DNA of 64,000 nucleotides from Bauldia sp963759235 (GCA_963759235.1 CAVWYO010000002.1:1-64000); one strand, 5' to 3'. Counted from the first letter of the stretch, positions 26,625 through 35,818 are shown. Notes: generated by a model from the letters alone, not told the origin. Numbers and translations: made by a program.

Positions 26625-27095
26625 ATGGCTGTACAGGGACTGGAACATATTGTCAGGGAACATCCGTTCTTTGCCGGGCTCGACGAGGCGTTTTTGGAAC
26701 TCGTCGTCGGCTGCGCCAAGAACGTCCGGTTCGAAATCGGCACGTACCTCTTTCGCGAGGGCGGCCAGGCCGATCAGCTGTATCTGATCCGCGAGGGGCG
26801 GGTGGCGCTCGAAATTGCCGCTCCGGGAGCCGGCTCCGTGGTCTTCCAGACCGTCGGCGCCGGAGAGATCGTCGGCATATCGTGGCTGATCCCGCCTTAC
26901 CGGTGGACCTATGACGGGCGCGCGGTGGAACGGGTGCGCGCCATCGCCATGGACGGCAAGTGCCTCCGCGACAAATGTGAGGCTGACCATAGCCTCGGCT
27001 ACGACGTCATGAAGCGGATAGTGCCGATCCTCGTCCAGCGGCTGCAGGCAACACGGCTCCAGGTTCTCGACGTCTACGGGCAGCCGGTAGCGTGA
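26625..27095 (+). CDS. cyclic-nucleotide-binding domain protein of hydrogenase operon
   Basis: A 156-residue Crp-fold sensor without a DNA-binding domain. The beta-roll covers residues about 12-110 (FEIGTYLFREGGQADQLYLI, REGRVALEIAAPGAGSVVFQ, VGAGEIVGISWLIPPYRWTY). A helix follows to the C-terminus (LVQRLQATRLQVLDVYG). The effector is not known; the motif region differs from the cAMP-binding PRTA pattern. Genes of this type recur between the beta and gamma genes of group 3b hydrogenases. It could sense a ligand or redox state and act on the enzyme. It starts at once after the hydB stop and overlaps hydG. Confidence 0.85.
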   Translation: MAVQGLEHIVREHPFFAGLDEAFLELVVGCAKNVRFEIGTYLFREGGQADQLYLIREGRVALEIAAPGAGSVVFQTVGAGEIVGISWLIPPYRWTYDGRAVERVRAIAMDGKCLRDKCEADHSLGYDVMKRIVPILVQRLQATRLQVLDVYGQPVA

Positions 27096-27937
27096 GCATG
27101 GAGCAGCCCACCGCGCGGGATCCGATGGTACCGCAGGTCGCGCGGGTGCGCCGCCGGCGGCAGGACGCGCCCGAGGTGTTCACGCTGGAGCTTGAAACGG
27201 AAGGGAGCGGCGAAGGCGGCTTCGCACCGGGGCAGTTCAATATGCTGACCGTTTTCGGCGTCGGGGAATCGGCGATCAGCATGAGCGGCGACCCGGCGAA
27301 GAAGCGTGGCATCGTCCACACCGTCCGCGCCGTCGGCACGGTTTCGCGGGCGCTCACCGAACTGCGACGGGGCGACGTGCTCGGCCTGCGTGGGCCGTTC
27401 GGCGTCGGCTGGCCGATGGCGGAACTGGACGGCAAGGACGTTGTCGTCATCGCCGGCGGCATCGGGCTCGCGCCGCTCAGACCGGTGATCTACCGGCTGC
27501 TGGCCGAGCGGCATCGCTTCGACCGCGTCGTGATCCTCTATGGAACGCGGAGTCCCGACGACATACTCTTCCGCCAGGAGCTCGAATCCTGGCGCCAGCG
27601 CCTCGATATCGACCTCGAGGTCACGGTCGACCATGCCGCCGGCGGCTGGTACGGCCATGTCGGGGTGGTGACGACGCTATTGCCGCGGCTGGCGCTCGAC
27701 CCGGAAAAGGCGGTGGCGCTGCTCTGCGGACCGGAGATCATGATGCGCTTCGCCGTCCAGGCGCTTGTCAGCATGGGCTTGCCGGAGCAAGCGATCTACG
27801 TTTCCATGGAACGCAACATGAAGTGCGCCATCGGGCTTTGTGGACACTGCCAGTTCTCGCCGGTGTTCGTGTGCCGCGACGGGCCGGTCTTCCGCTATGA
27901 CCGGATCCAGTATCTTCTCGCGTTGAAGGAGATCTGA
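27092..27937 (+). CDS. hydG: group 3b hydrogenase gamma subunit, FAD/NAD(P)-binding
   Basis: A 281-residue ferredoxin-reductase-like diaphorase subunit. The FAD region has GGFAPGQFNMLTVFGVGESA, the NAD(P) region DVVVIAGGIGLAPLRPVIYR, and LLCGPEIMMRFAVQALV follows. The end carries the [2Fe-2S] Cys set in MKCAIGLCGHCQFSPVFVC. It exchanges electrons with NADP(H). GTG at 27092 overlaps the previous stop; ATG at 27098 is also possible. The length equals the family norm. Confidence 0.92.
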   Translation: MSMEQPTARDPMVPQVARVRRRRQDAPEVFTLELETEGSGEGGFAPGQFNMLTVFGVGESAISMSGDPAKKRGIVHTVRAVGTVSRALTELRRGDVLGLRGPFGVGWPMAELDGKDVVVIAGGIGLAPLRPVIYRLLAERHRFDRVVILYGTRSPDDILFRQELESWRQRLDIDLEVTVDHAAGGWYGHVGVVTTLLPRLALDPEKAVALLCGPEIMMRFAVQALVSMGLPEQAIYVSMERNMKCAIGLCGHCQFSPVFVCRDGPVFRYDRIQYLLALKEI

Positions 27938-27940
27938 GCC

Positions 27941-28720
27941 ATGGCGGCGAAGCGGAAACCTCGCCTGGCGGTCTGGAAGTTTGCGTCCTGCGACGGTTGC
28001 CAGTTGAGCCTGCTCGACTGCGAGGACGAACTGCTTGCTGTCGCCGACGCGATCGACATCGCCTATTTCATGGAAGCGACGCGCGGCAGGATTTCCGGCC
28101 GCTACGACCTTTCGCTGGTCGAGGGATCGATCACCACCGCTCACGACGCCGAGCGCATCCGCGAGGTAAGACGGCTATCCGACGTTCTGATCACCATCGG
28201 CGCCTGCGCCACGGCGGGCGGCATCCAGGCCCTCCGCAACTTCGCCGACGTCAAGGAATACACCTCGGTTGTCTACGCCCGGCCGGACTATATCTCGACG
28301 CTCGCCACGTCGACGGCGATCGCCGATCACGTCCGGGTCGATTTCGAGCTGCGCGGCTGTCCCATTAACAAGCGCCAGCTTCTCGAAGTGGTTTCCGCCT
28401 ATCTCGCCAAACGGAAGCCGGTGACGCCGGCCCATAGTGTGTGCGTCGAGTGCAAGCTTGCCGGCAATGTCTGTGTGATGGTGGCGCACGGCACGCCGTG
28501 TCTCGGACCGGTGACCCACGCCGGATGCGGCGCGATCTGTCCCGCCTACAACCGCGGCTGCTACGGCTGCTACGGGCCGATGGAGACGCCGAATGCGCCG
28601 TCGCTGAGCGGCTGGCTTGCCGGGCTCGGCATGGACAAGCGGTCGATCGGCCGTATCTACAGCACCTTCAACACCGACGCCGAAGCGTTCCGCGAGGAGA
28701 AGGAACGCCATGGCCCGTAA
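27941..28720 (+). CDS. hydD: group 3b hydrogenase small (delta) subunit
   Basis: A 259-residue small subunit. The proximal [4Fe-4S] cluster ligands are in FASCDGCQLSLLDCEDE, GACATAGG and LRGCPINKRQ. A second set of eight Cys follows (CVECKLAGNVCVMVAHGTPC, then AGCGAICPAYNRGCYGCYG), enough for two further clusters. There is no twin-arginine leader, so the enzyme is cytoplasmic. It carries electrons from the Ni-Fe site to the beta subunit. The last 11 bases overlap the large subunit gene. Confidence 0.94.
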   Translation: MAAKRKPRLAVWKFASCDGCQLSLLDCEDELLAVADAIDIAYFMEATRGRISGRYDLSLVEGSITTAHDAERIREVRRLSDVLITIGACATAGGIQALRNFADVKEYTSVVYARPDYISTLATSTAIADHVRVDFELRGCPINKRQLLEVVSAYLAKRKPVTPAHSVCVECKLAGNVCVMVAHGTPCLGPVTHAGCGAICPAYNRGCYGCYGPMETPNAPSLSGWLAGLGMDKRSIGRIYSTFNTDAEAFREEKERHGP

Positions 28721-30008
28721 GACGATCAAGGTCGACTACCTCGCCCGTGTCGAGGGCGAGGGGGCGCTAAAAGTGGTGATCCGCGACGGCGCGGTGGAAT
28801 CGACGGAGCTCAGCATCTTCGAGCCGCCGCGCTTCTTCGAGGCGTTCCTGCGGGGGCGGTCCTTCCTGGAGGCGCCCGACATCACGGCACGCATCTGCGG
28901 TATCTGCCCGGTCGCCTATCAGATGAGCGCGGTCCACGCGATGGAGGCCGCGCTCGGCGTCAAGGTCGGTGGGCCGCTCCGTGAGTTGCGGCGGCTCCTC
29001 TATTGCGGCGAGTGGATCGAGAGCCACACGCTGCACGTCTACATGCTGCATGCCCCGGATTTCCTCGGCTATGCCGGCGCCATCGACATGGCGCGCGATC
29101 ATGGCGACGCGGTCCGCCGCGGGCTGGAACTGAAGAAGGCCGGCAACGAGATCGTCAATCGGATCGGCGGCCGCGAAATCCACCCGATCAACGTCAAGGT
29201 CGGCGGCTTCTACCGGACGCCGACCAGGCGCGAGCTGGCGCCTTTGGCCGAGAAGCTGAAGGTGGCGCGGGACCTTGCGCGCGAAACGGTGCGCTTCGTG
29301 GCCGGCTTCGACTTCCCCGATCGCGAGCGCGACTATGTCTGCGTCGCGCTCCGGCATCCGGACGAATATCCGTTCAACGAGGGCCACGTCGTTTCGACCG
29401 GCGGCCTCGACATCCCCGTCGCCGACTACGACAAGCATTTCGAGGAAATGCATGTCGAGCGCTCGACGGCGCTGCAGTCTCAGCTGCGCGGGGTGGGGTC
29501 GTATCTGGTCGGGCCGCTCTCCCGCTACAATTTGAACTTCGACCGGCTGTCACCGCTCGCCCAGGAGGCGGCGCGGGAAGCCGGGCTCGGCGCCATCTGC
29601 AACAATCCCTACCGCAGCATCATCGTGCGCGCCGTCGAGGTGCTCTATGCCTGCGACGAGGCGCTTCGCATCATCGACGCCTATGAGGAGCCGGACCGGC
29701 CGGCGGTCGCCTTCGACGTTCACGCCGGCGTCGGCTGCGGCGCCACCGAGGCGCCGCGCGGCCTCCTTTTTCATCGCTATCGGCTGGAGGAGAACGGCAC
29801 CATCGCCGAGGCCCGCATCGTGCCGCCGACCTCGCAGAACCAGGCGAGCATCGAGGAGGATCTCCGCACCTATGTCGGCGGCTGGCTCGATCTCGACGAT
29901 GAGGCGCTTCAGCACCGCTGCGAGCAAACGGTGAGGAACTACGACCCGTGCATCTCCTGCGCGACGCATTTCCTGCGGCTGGAGCGGATCGAGGAGAAGA
30001 CGGCGTGA
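28710..30008 (+). CDS. hydA: group 3b hydrogenase large (alpha) subunit, Ni-Fe site
   Basis: A 432-residue catalytic subunit binding Ni-Fe through two Cys pairs: ARICGICPVAYQMSAVHAME (L1, about residues 62 and 65) and NYDPCISCATH (L2, about 413 and 416). Twelve residues after the last His (FLRLERIEEKTA) form the tail removed by the maturation protease encoded next. The ATG at 28710 overlaps the small subunit gene. Sequence and gene order fit group 3b and not the HoxFUYH type, which would need HoxF/HoxU-like diaphorase genes. Confidence 0.95.
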   Translation: MARKTIKVDYLARVEGEGALKVVIRDGAVESTELSIFEPPRFFEAFLRGRSFLEAPDITARICGICPVAYQMSAVHAMEAALGVKVGGPLRELRRLLYCGEWIESHTLHVYMLHAPDFLGYAGAIDMARDHGDAVRRGLELKKAGNEIVNRIGGREIHPINVKVGGFYRTPTRRELAPLAEKLKVARDLARETVRFVAGFDFPDRERDYVCVALRHPDEYPFNEGHVVSTGGLDIPVADYDKHFEEMHVERSTALQSQLRGVGSYLVGPLSRYNLNFDRLSPLAQEAAREAGLGAICNNPYRSIIVRAVEVLYACDEALRIIDAYEEPDRPAVAFDVHAGVGCGATEAPRGLLFHRYRLEENGTIAEARIVPPTSQNQASIEEDLRTYVGGWLDLDDEALQHRCEQTVRNYDPCISCATHFLRLERIEEKTA

Positions 30009-30466
30009 GCGGCCGTTGGATCGTCGTCGGCATCGGCAATCCCGATCGGGGCGATGACGGGGCAGGGCGGCTGGTGGCGCAACGGCTCTCCGGGGTGCTG
30101 CCGCCGGGTGTCGCGGTGATCGAGCATGACGGTGAAGCGGCTTCGCTTCTCGACCGTCTCGACGGCGTCCAAGCGGCGTTTCTGATCGATGCGTGCGTGT
30201 CCGGGCAGCCGTCCGGCACCGTCCGGCGGGTCGATGTGGACGCCGAAGCCTTGCCCGACCTTCAGTTCGGCCTGTCCACCCACGGCTTTGGCCTCGCCGA
30301 GGCGATTGCTCTCGGCAAGGCGCTGGGGTCGCTGCCGCCGCGCTGCGTGATCTTCGCCATCGAGGCGGCGAGCTTCGAGACCGGCGCGGCGCTGTCGCCG
30401 GCGGTGGCGGACGCGGTCGAAACGGTGGCTGCGACGGTTCGCGACGAGGTCATGCAGGATGCATGA
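30005..30466 (+). CDS. hydrogenase maturation protease
   Basis: A 153-residue endopeptidase of the HycI/HyaD class that trims the large-subunit tail once nickel is in. It starts at GTG 30005, overlapping the hydA stop, and gives SGRWIVVGIGNPDRGDDGAG. Expected metal-sensing residues are the Asp after GNPDRG, the acidic EHDGEA and the His in FGLSTHGFGLAEA. The family match and position are clear. It overlaps the next gene by 8 bases. Confidence 0.92.
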   Translation: MSGRWIVVGIGNPDRGDDGAGRLVAQRLSGVLPPGVAVIEHDGEAASLLDRLDGVQAAFLIDACVSGQPSGTVRRVDVDAEALPDLQFGLSTHGFGLAEAIALGKALGSLPPRCVIFAIEAASFETGAALSPAVADAVETVAATVRDEVMQDA

Positions 30467-30722
30467 AGCATCGCTGATGAAGAACCTGATGAAGCAGGTC
30501 GACGCGGTCGCCAAGGCCGAGGATGCCCGCAAGGTGGTCGGCGTCTCGGTCTGGCTCGGCGCGCTCAGCCACATGACCGAGGAGCATTTCGGCGAGCATT
30601 TCCGCCAGGCGGCGGCCGGCACCAGGGCGGAGGGCGCGCGGCTCGCCGTGACCGTCTCCGACGATGCCGGCCATGCCAATGCACAGGACGTCCTCCTGGA
30701 AAGCGTCGAGGTTGAGACCTGA
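30459..30722 (+). CDS. short HypA-like protein without the zinc domain
   Basis: An 87-residue protein that opens MHEASLMKNLMKQVDAVAKA, matching HypA including the nickel-binding His2. Full HypA proteins have about 115 residues and a zinc loop with two CxxC motifs; this one has no Cys at all. The middle (VGVSVWLGALSHMTEEHFGE) and end (AVTVSDDAGHANAQDVLLES) match the beta-strands that frame the zinc loop in HypA. It may deliver nickel without the zinc switch. It lies between the protease and hypF, in tight overlap with both. Confidence 0.75.
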   Translation: MHEASLMKNLMKQVDAVAKAEDARKVVGVSVWLGALSHMTEEHFGEHFRQAAAGTRAEGARLAVTVSDDAGHANAQDVLLESVEVET

Positions 30723-33051
30723 ACCCGCCCTTGCCGGATTCTCTGCCGAGGGCGACGCCCAACCGCCCGTCCGGAAACGGATTCTGGTGCGGGGGGTGGT
30801 GCAGGGGGTCGGTTTCCGCCCGTTCGTCTACCGGCAGGCGACGGCGCTCGGGCTCGCCGGCTGGGTCGGCAACACCGCCGACGGGGTGACGGTCGAGGCG
30901 GAAGGCGAGAAAGCCCGGATTTCCGCACTGATCGAGGCTATCCGGCTGTCGCCGCCGGCGGCCGCCCGGGTGGTTGGGGTCGAGGCGAGCGACGTTGCGC
31001 CGACCGGCGAGGCGGCCTTCGCCATCCGCGAGAGCGTGACGCGAGGGGCGCGCGTCGCCGAGGTGCCGGCCGACCTCGCCACCTGCGCTAAGTGTCTGGC
31101 GGAATTGTTCGATTCGGCCAACCGCCGGTACCATTATCCGTTCATCAACTGCACCCAGTGCGGGCCGCGCTTCTCCATCATCGCCGACATGCCCTATGAC
31201 CGGGCGCGGACGACCATGGCCGGCTTTGCTATGTGTCTGGAATGTCAGGCGGAATACGACGAGCCCAGCGACCGCCGCTTCCATGCCGAGCCGAACGCCT
31301 GCCCGGCCTGCGGGCCGCGAATCGCCCTTTGGGACGGGTCCGGGCGGCCCATGGACGGGCAACGAGACGCGCTCGGAACGGCCGCGGACGCCGTCCGGGA
31401 CGGCCGTCTCATCGCGGTCAAGGGAATCGGCGGCTTCCATCTCGTCTGCGACGCCCGCAACGCGGCGGCGGTGCGCGAACTCCGCCTCCGCAAACGGCGG
31501 GAGGAGAAACCGTTCGCGGTGATGTTTCCCTCGCTTGCCGAGGCCGCGGCGAGTTGCCGGATCTCGGCGGCCGAGGAAGCGCTGCTCATCTCGCCCGAGC
31601 GGCCGATCGTGCTTCTGCGACGAACCGGCGGTCCGGTGGCGGAGGCGGTGGCGCCGGGCAATCCGAGACTGGGCGTCATGCTGCCGTATTCGCCGCTGCA
31701 TCATCTGCTGATGCGGGAGCTCGGTTTCCCGGTTGTGGCGACCAGCGGCAACCTCAGCGACGAGCCGATCGTCACCGACGAACGGGAGGCGATTAGCCGG
31801 CTAAGCGGCATCGCCGACCGCTTCCTGGTGCACGACCGTCCGATCGTGCGGCCGGTGGAGGATTCCATCGTTCAGGTGGTCGGCGGACGGCCGCAGGTGT
31901 TGCGGCGAGGGCGGGGCTATGCGCCGGCGCGGATCGGCGTGGAAGGCGCCGCGGAGGGGATCGTCGCGGTCGGCGGTCACCTCAAGGCGACGGTCGCGCT
32001 GACGAAAGGCGACGGCGTCGTGGTCGGCGCCCATGTCGGCGACCTCGACACGGCCGAGGCGCGCGCGGCGCACGCGGCGGCGCTCGCCGACTTGACCCGG
32101 CTCTATGCAGTCGAGCCGCGACTGGTTGCCCGCGACCTCCATCCCGACTACGCGTCGAGCCGCGCTGCCGGATCGCTGGGTGCGCCGGTCGTCCCGGTCC
32201 AGCATCACCTGGCCCATATCGTCGCCTGCGTGGCGGAGCAGGCGATCGAGCCGCCGGTGCTCGGCGTCGCCTGGGACGGCACCGGCCATGGCGGCGACGG
32301 CACGGTGTGGGGCGGCGAATTCCTGCTGGTCGAAAAGGCTGCGTGGCGGCGGGTCGGGCACTTTCGCCATTTCCGGCTGCCCGGCGGCGAGGCGGCCGTG
32401 CGCGAGCCACGCCGGGCCGCGTTGGGCCTGTTGTTCGCGGCGTTCGGCCGGGACGCCTTCGGCATGGTCGATCTGGCGCCGGTTGCCGCCTTCGGCGAGG
32501 CGGAGCGGGCGGTGGTGGCGAGAATGCTGGAGCGCGGGGTGAATTCGCCGTTGACGTCCAGCGTTGGGCGGCTCCTCGACGCCTTCGCGGCGCTCTGCGG
32601 CATCCGGCAGGTGAACGCCTATGAGGGGCAGGCAGCGTCGGCACTGGAATGGGCGGCGGGTGACCGCGAGGGCGGAGAGGCGTATCCTTTCCCGGTGGCG
32701 GAAGACGCCGACGGCCGGCTGATCGTCGACTGGCAGCCGGCGCTGGAACGAGGCTTGGCGGATCTACGGGCCGGGAAGCGCACCGGGGTGGTCTCGGAAG
32801 CGCTGCACAACGGCCTCGTCTCGGTGATCGGCGCCGTGGCGGGCGCGGTCGGCGAGCCCCGCGTGGTGCTGTCGGGCGGCTGCTTCCAGAACGCTCGCCT
32901 GAGCGAGGGCGCGGTGGCGGTGCTGAGGCAAGGTGGCTTTGCGCCCTTCTGGCATGAACGCATTCCGCCGAACGACGGCGGCATCGCGCTCGGCCAGGCG
33001 GTGTGGGCGGGGTGGACGGAAGCCTTGCACCGGGAGTCGCAAGAAACATGA
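30712..33051 (+). CDS. hypF: carbamoyltransferase HypF
   Basis: A 779-residue enzyme that uses carbamoyl phosphate to build the CN ligands of the Ni-Fe site. The domains come in the standard order. First is acylphosphatase (RGVVQGVGFRPFVYRQATAL), then two zinc fingers (CAKCLAELFD with CTQCGPRFS, and CLECQAEYDE with CPACGPR). A YrdC-type domain (AVKGIGGFHLVCDA, RRKRREEKPFAVMF-like stretch) and the Kae1-like domain (VQHHLAHIVACVAE, then VAWDGTGHGGDGTVWGGEF) follow. TTG at 30712 inside the end of the previous gene is the likely start. Downstream starts near the acylphosphatase domain are possible. Confidence 0.93.
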   Translation: MRPEPALAGFSAEGDAQPPVRKRILVRGVVQGVGFRPFVYRQATALGLAGWVGNTADGVTVEAEGEKARISALIEAIRLSPPAAARVVGVEASDVAPTGEAAFAIRESVTRGARVAEVPADLATCAKCLAELFDSANRRYHYPFINCTQCGPRFSIIADMPYDRARTTMAGFAMCLECQAEYDEPSDRRFHAEPNACPACGPRIALWDGSGRPMDGQRDALGTAADAVRDGRLIAVKGIGGFHLVCDARNAAAVRELRLRKRREEKPFAVMFPSLAEAAASCRISAAEEALLISPERPIVLLRRTGGPVAEAVAPGNPRLGVMLPYSPLHHLLMRELGFPVVATSGNLSDEPIVTDEREAISRLSGIADRFLVHDRPIVRPVEDSIVQVVGGRPQVLRRGRGYAPARIGVEGAAEGIVAVGGHLKATVALTKGDGVVVGAHVGDLDTAEARAAHAAALADLTRLYAVEPRLVARDLHPDYASSRAAGSLGAPVVPVQHHLAHIVACVAEQAIEPPVLGVAWDGTGHGGDGTVWGGEFLLVEKAAWRRVGHFRHFRLPGGEAAVREPRRAALGLLFAAFGRDAFGMVDLAPVAAFGEAERAVVARMLERGVNSPLTSSVGRLLDAFAALCGIRQVNAYEGQAASALEWAAGDREGGEAYPFPVAEDADGRLIVDWQPALERGLADLRAGKRTGVVSEALHNGLVSVIGAVAGAVGEPRVVLSGGCFQNARLSEGAVAVLRQGGFAPFWHERIPPNDGGIALGQAVWAGWTEALHRESQET

Positions 33052-33157
33052 GGCGAAGAAGGCGGATGCGTAAGCCCCATACGACGAGAAGGCCAACCGT
33101 CGTGCATGCTGCCCGGCGCTATGCGCCTCCACGAGCACAGATAGAGGGAGAGTAGCC

Positions 33158-33412
33158 ATGTGTCTGGCGGTTCCCGGTCGGATCCTCAGCATGACCGGCG
33201 ACGACCCGCTGATGCGGGTCGGGCGGGTCGATTTCGGCGGCGTCCTCAAGGAGATCAACCTCGCCTATACGCCCGAGGCGGGTGTCGGCGACCACGTTCT
33301 GGTCCATGTCGGTTTCGCCATCACCGTGATCGACGAGGCCGAGGCGGAGCGGGTCTTCGCGCACCTCCGCGAGATCGGCGATTTGGATGAACTGGAGGAG
33401 GAGGCGGGGTGA
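33158..33412 (+). CDS. hypC: hydrogenase chaperone HypC
   Basis: An 84-residue HypC/HupF protein. It begins MCLAVPGRILSM with the essential Cys2 that binds the Fe(CN)2CO unit. The core MRVGRVDFGGVLKEINLAYT and the acidic helical tail are normal. It works with HypD and passes iron to the large subunit. It is 106 bp after hypF with its own ribosome site (GAGGGAGAG). Confidence 0.95.
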   Translation: MCLAVPGRILSMTGDDPLMRVGRVDFGGVLKEINLAYTPEAGVGDHVLVHVGFAITVIDEAEAERVFAHLREIGDLDELEEEAG

Positions 33413-33440
33413 GCGGGGTCGAGAAGAGAAAGGCGTTGCA

Positions 33441-33604
33441 CAATGCCCCTTCCGTCGCCGCTTCGCGGCGCCACCTCTTCCGCTTCGCAGGGGAGGATCG
33501 CGGCTCCACCCACCCACTCGGCAGTGCATTCAGCCGCCGTGTGACATGCCGGGCCGAGCAATGCACTGCCCTTCCTCCCCTGCGAAGCGGTGGTGGAGGG
33601 GGCA
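33441..33604. repeat. REP-like inverted pair between hypC and hypD
   Basis: CGCTTCGCAGGGGAGGA (33480s) and its exact complement (33570s) flank a centre that also contains the inverted partners GGCAGTGCATT and AATGCACTGCC. The unit fills most of the 244-bp gap between hypC and hypD. The same CTTCGCA/CCCCTCC block occurs at 36100-36162 and, more weakly, at 10009-10093. It may form a strong RNA hairpin that affects hypDE expression. Confidence 0.65.
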
Positions 33605-33656
33605 GCGCCGTCGTCGCAGCCTCATGGAATAGTGCCCGTCACTTATGGGAGATGCC

Positions 33657-34757
33657 ATGAAATTCCGTGACGAATATCGCGATCCCAAGGCGGCGCGGGG
33701 CTATGCCGACGCCATCGCCAGGATCACCACGCGACCGTGGACGCTGATGGAGGTGTGCGGCGGTCAGACCCACGCCATCGTCCGCTACGGCATCGACGAA
33801 CTGCTCCCCGACGGCGTGACGCTGGTGCACGGGCCGGGCTGTCCGGTCTGCGTGACGCCGGCCGAATACATCGACAAGGCCATCGAAATCGCCGGCCGGC
33901 CCGAGGTGACCCTTTGCTCCTTCGGCGACATGCTGAGGGTCGCCGGCAACGGCGGCGACCTGTTCGGCGCCAAGTCGCGCGGCGCCGACATACGGGTGGT
34001 CTATTCGCCGCTCGACGCGCTCAAGATCGCTCGCGACCACCCCGAGCGCGAGGTGGTGTTCTTCGCCGTCGGCTTCGAGACCACCGCGCCGGCCAACGCC
34101 ATGGCGGCGTACCAGGCCAAGCGCGAGGGGCTGACCAACTTCTCCATACTCGTCTCGCATGTGCTGGTGCCGCCGGCGATGCGGACCATCCTCGACGGTC
34201 CGACCAACCGCATCCAGGGCTTCCTGGCGGCCGGACACGTCTGCACGGTCATGGGCTTCGAGGAATACGAGCCGATCGCCGCCCGCTACCATGTGCCGAT
34301 CGTGGTGACCGGCTTCGAGCCGCTCGACATCCTCGAAGGCGTCTATATGTGCGTCCGCCAGTTGGAAGAGGGCAAGGCGGAGGTGGAGAACCAGTACAGC
34401 CGCTCGGTGAAGCGCGACGGCAACCGGCCGGCGCAAGCGATCATGGCCGAGGTGTTCCGCGTCACGCCGCGGCGCTGGCGGGGGATCGGCGACATCGCGG
34501 AAAGCGGGCTGGGCCTCGCCGACGCCTATGCCGACTTCGACGCCGAACGGCGCTTCGGTCCGGTTTCCACCGCAGCCGAGACGGAGAGCGAGTGCATCAG
34601 CGGGCTGGTGCTCCGCGGCGAGAAGAAGCCGCCCGAATGTCCGGCCTTCGGCACCCGCTGCACGCCGGAGCGGCCGCTGGGGGTGACCATGGTGTCGTCG
34701 GAAGGCGCCTGCGCCGCCTATTACCGCTATCGCGGCCGGCACGCTTCGGCGGCCTGA
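33657..34757 (+). CDS. hypD: hydrogenase maturation protein HypD
   Basis: A 366-residue iron-sulphur protein that assembles the Fe(CN)2CO group with HypC. Family motifs are EVCGGQTHAIVRYGI, HGPGCPVCVTPAEYIDKAIE, LCSFGDMLRVAGNGGD, FFAVGFETTAPANA and GAGHVCTVMGFEEYEP-like sequence. The C-terminal [4Fe-4S] Cys are in SECISGLVLRGEKKPPECPA, then FGTRCTPERP and SEGACAAYYRY. The start at 33657 has GGGAGATG before it. The length is standard. Confidence 0.95.
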   Translation: MKFRDEYRDPKAARGYADAIARITTRPWTLMEVCGGQTHAIVRYGIDELLPDGVTLVHGPGCPVCVTPAEYIDKAIEIAGRPEVTLCSFGDMLRVAGNGGDLFGAKSRGADIRVVYSPLDALKIARDHPEREVVFFAVGFETTAPANAMAAYQAKREGLTNFSILVSHVLVPPAMRTILDGPTNRIQGFLAAGHVCTVMGFEEYEPIAARYHVPIVVTGFEPLDILEGVYMCVRQLEEGKAEVENQYSRSVKRDGNRPAQAIMAEVFRVTPRRWRGIGDIAESGLGLADAYADFDAERRFGPVSTAAETESECISGLVLRGEKKPPECPAFGTRCTPERPLGVTMVSSEGACAAYYRYRGRHASAA

Positions 34758-34768
34758 AGGCGGCATCC

Positions 34769-35818
34769 GTGACCGACAAGGACTTCGCGCTCGCCTGTCC
34801 CGCCCCGGCCGGCGACGGCGACACGGTCCAGATGGCCCATGGCGGCGGCGGCCGGGCCATGGAGCGGCTGCTCGACACCATCATCCGGCCGGCCTTCGAC
34901 AATCCGGAACTGGCGCGCCGTCACGACGGGGCGAGGCTCGACCTCAAGGGCCCGGTTGCCTTCACCACGGATTCCTACGTGGTGCGGCCGCTGTTCTTTC
35001 CCGGCGGCGACATCGGCACGCTGGCGGTCAACGGCACCGTCAACGACCTCGCCATGTGCGGCGCGCGGGCGGCCTATCTCAGCGTCGGCCTGATCCTCGA
35101 AGAGGGGCTGCCGCTCGGCACCTTGCGGCAAGTGGTGGTCTCGATGCGGGCGGCGGCCGACGCCGTCGGCGTCAAGCTGGTGACCGGCGACACCAAGGTC
35201 GTCGATCACGGCAAGGCGGACGGCGTCTTCGTCAACACCGCCGGCCTCGGGCCGATCGTCGCCTCCGCCCCGATCGGGCCGGCGGAAGTGCGGCCGGGCG
35301 ATGCGGTGATCCTCAGCGGCGACATCGGCCGGCACGGCATCGCGGTGATGGCGGCACGCGAGGGCTTCGGCTTCGAGACCGTCATCGAGAGCGACTGCGC
35401 GCCGGTGCTCGACCCGGTGCTGGCGCTGATCGAGGCGGGCGTCGCCGTCCATTGCCTCCGCGATCTCACCCGCGGCGGGCTGGCGAGCGCCGTGGTGGAG
35501 ATCGCCGAGACCGCGGAGGTGGCGATCGCGCTGGACGAGGCGGCGATCTCGGTCCGTGACGATGTCGACGCCGCTTGCGAGCTCCTCGGCCTCGACCCGC
35601 TGCACGTCGCCAACGAGGGCCGGTTCGTCGCTTTCGTCGCCGCCGGCGAGGCCGATCGTGCGGTCGACATCCTGCGGTGCTTTCCGATGGCGGCCGAGGC
35701 CGCGCGAATCGGGACGGTGAACGAAGGCAGAGCCGGCGAAGTCTCAAGCCGCGGGCCGCTCGGCGTCGCCCGCATCATCGACATGTTGAGCGGCGAGCAA
35801 TTGCCCCGGATATGCTGA
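34769..35818 (+). CDS. hypE: hydrogenase maturation protein HypE
   Basis: A 349-residue enzyme that turns the carbamoyl group received from HypF into a thiocyanate on its C-terminal Cys. It ends EQLPRIC, the required PRIC tail. The start is GTG at 34769 (VTDKDFALACPAPA), 11 bp after hypD. The PurM-like ATP-binding parts are AHGGGGRAMERLLDTIIRPA, VNGTVNDLAMCGARAAYLSV and VVDHGKADGVFVNT. It is the last gene of the hydrogenase operon. Confidence 0.95.
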   Translation: MTDKDFALACPAPAGDGDTVQMAHGGGGRAMERLLDTIIRPAFDNPELARRHDGARLDLKGPVAFTTDSYVVRPLFFPGGDIGTLAVNGTVNDLAMCGARAAYLSVGLILEEGLPLGTLRQVVVSMRAAADAVGVKLVTGDTKVVDHGKADGVFVNTAGLGPIVASAPIGPAEVRPGDAVILSGDIGRHGIAVMAAREGFGFETVIESDCAPVLDPVLALIEAGVAVHCLRDLTRGGLASAVVEIAETAEVAIALDEAAISVRDDVDAACELLGLDPLHVANEGRFVAFVAAGEADRAVDILRCFPMAAEAARIGTVNEGRAGEVSSRGPLGVARIIDMLSGEQLPRIC

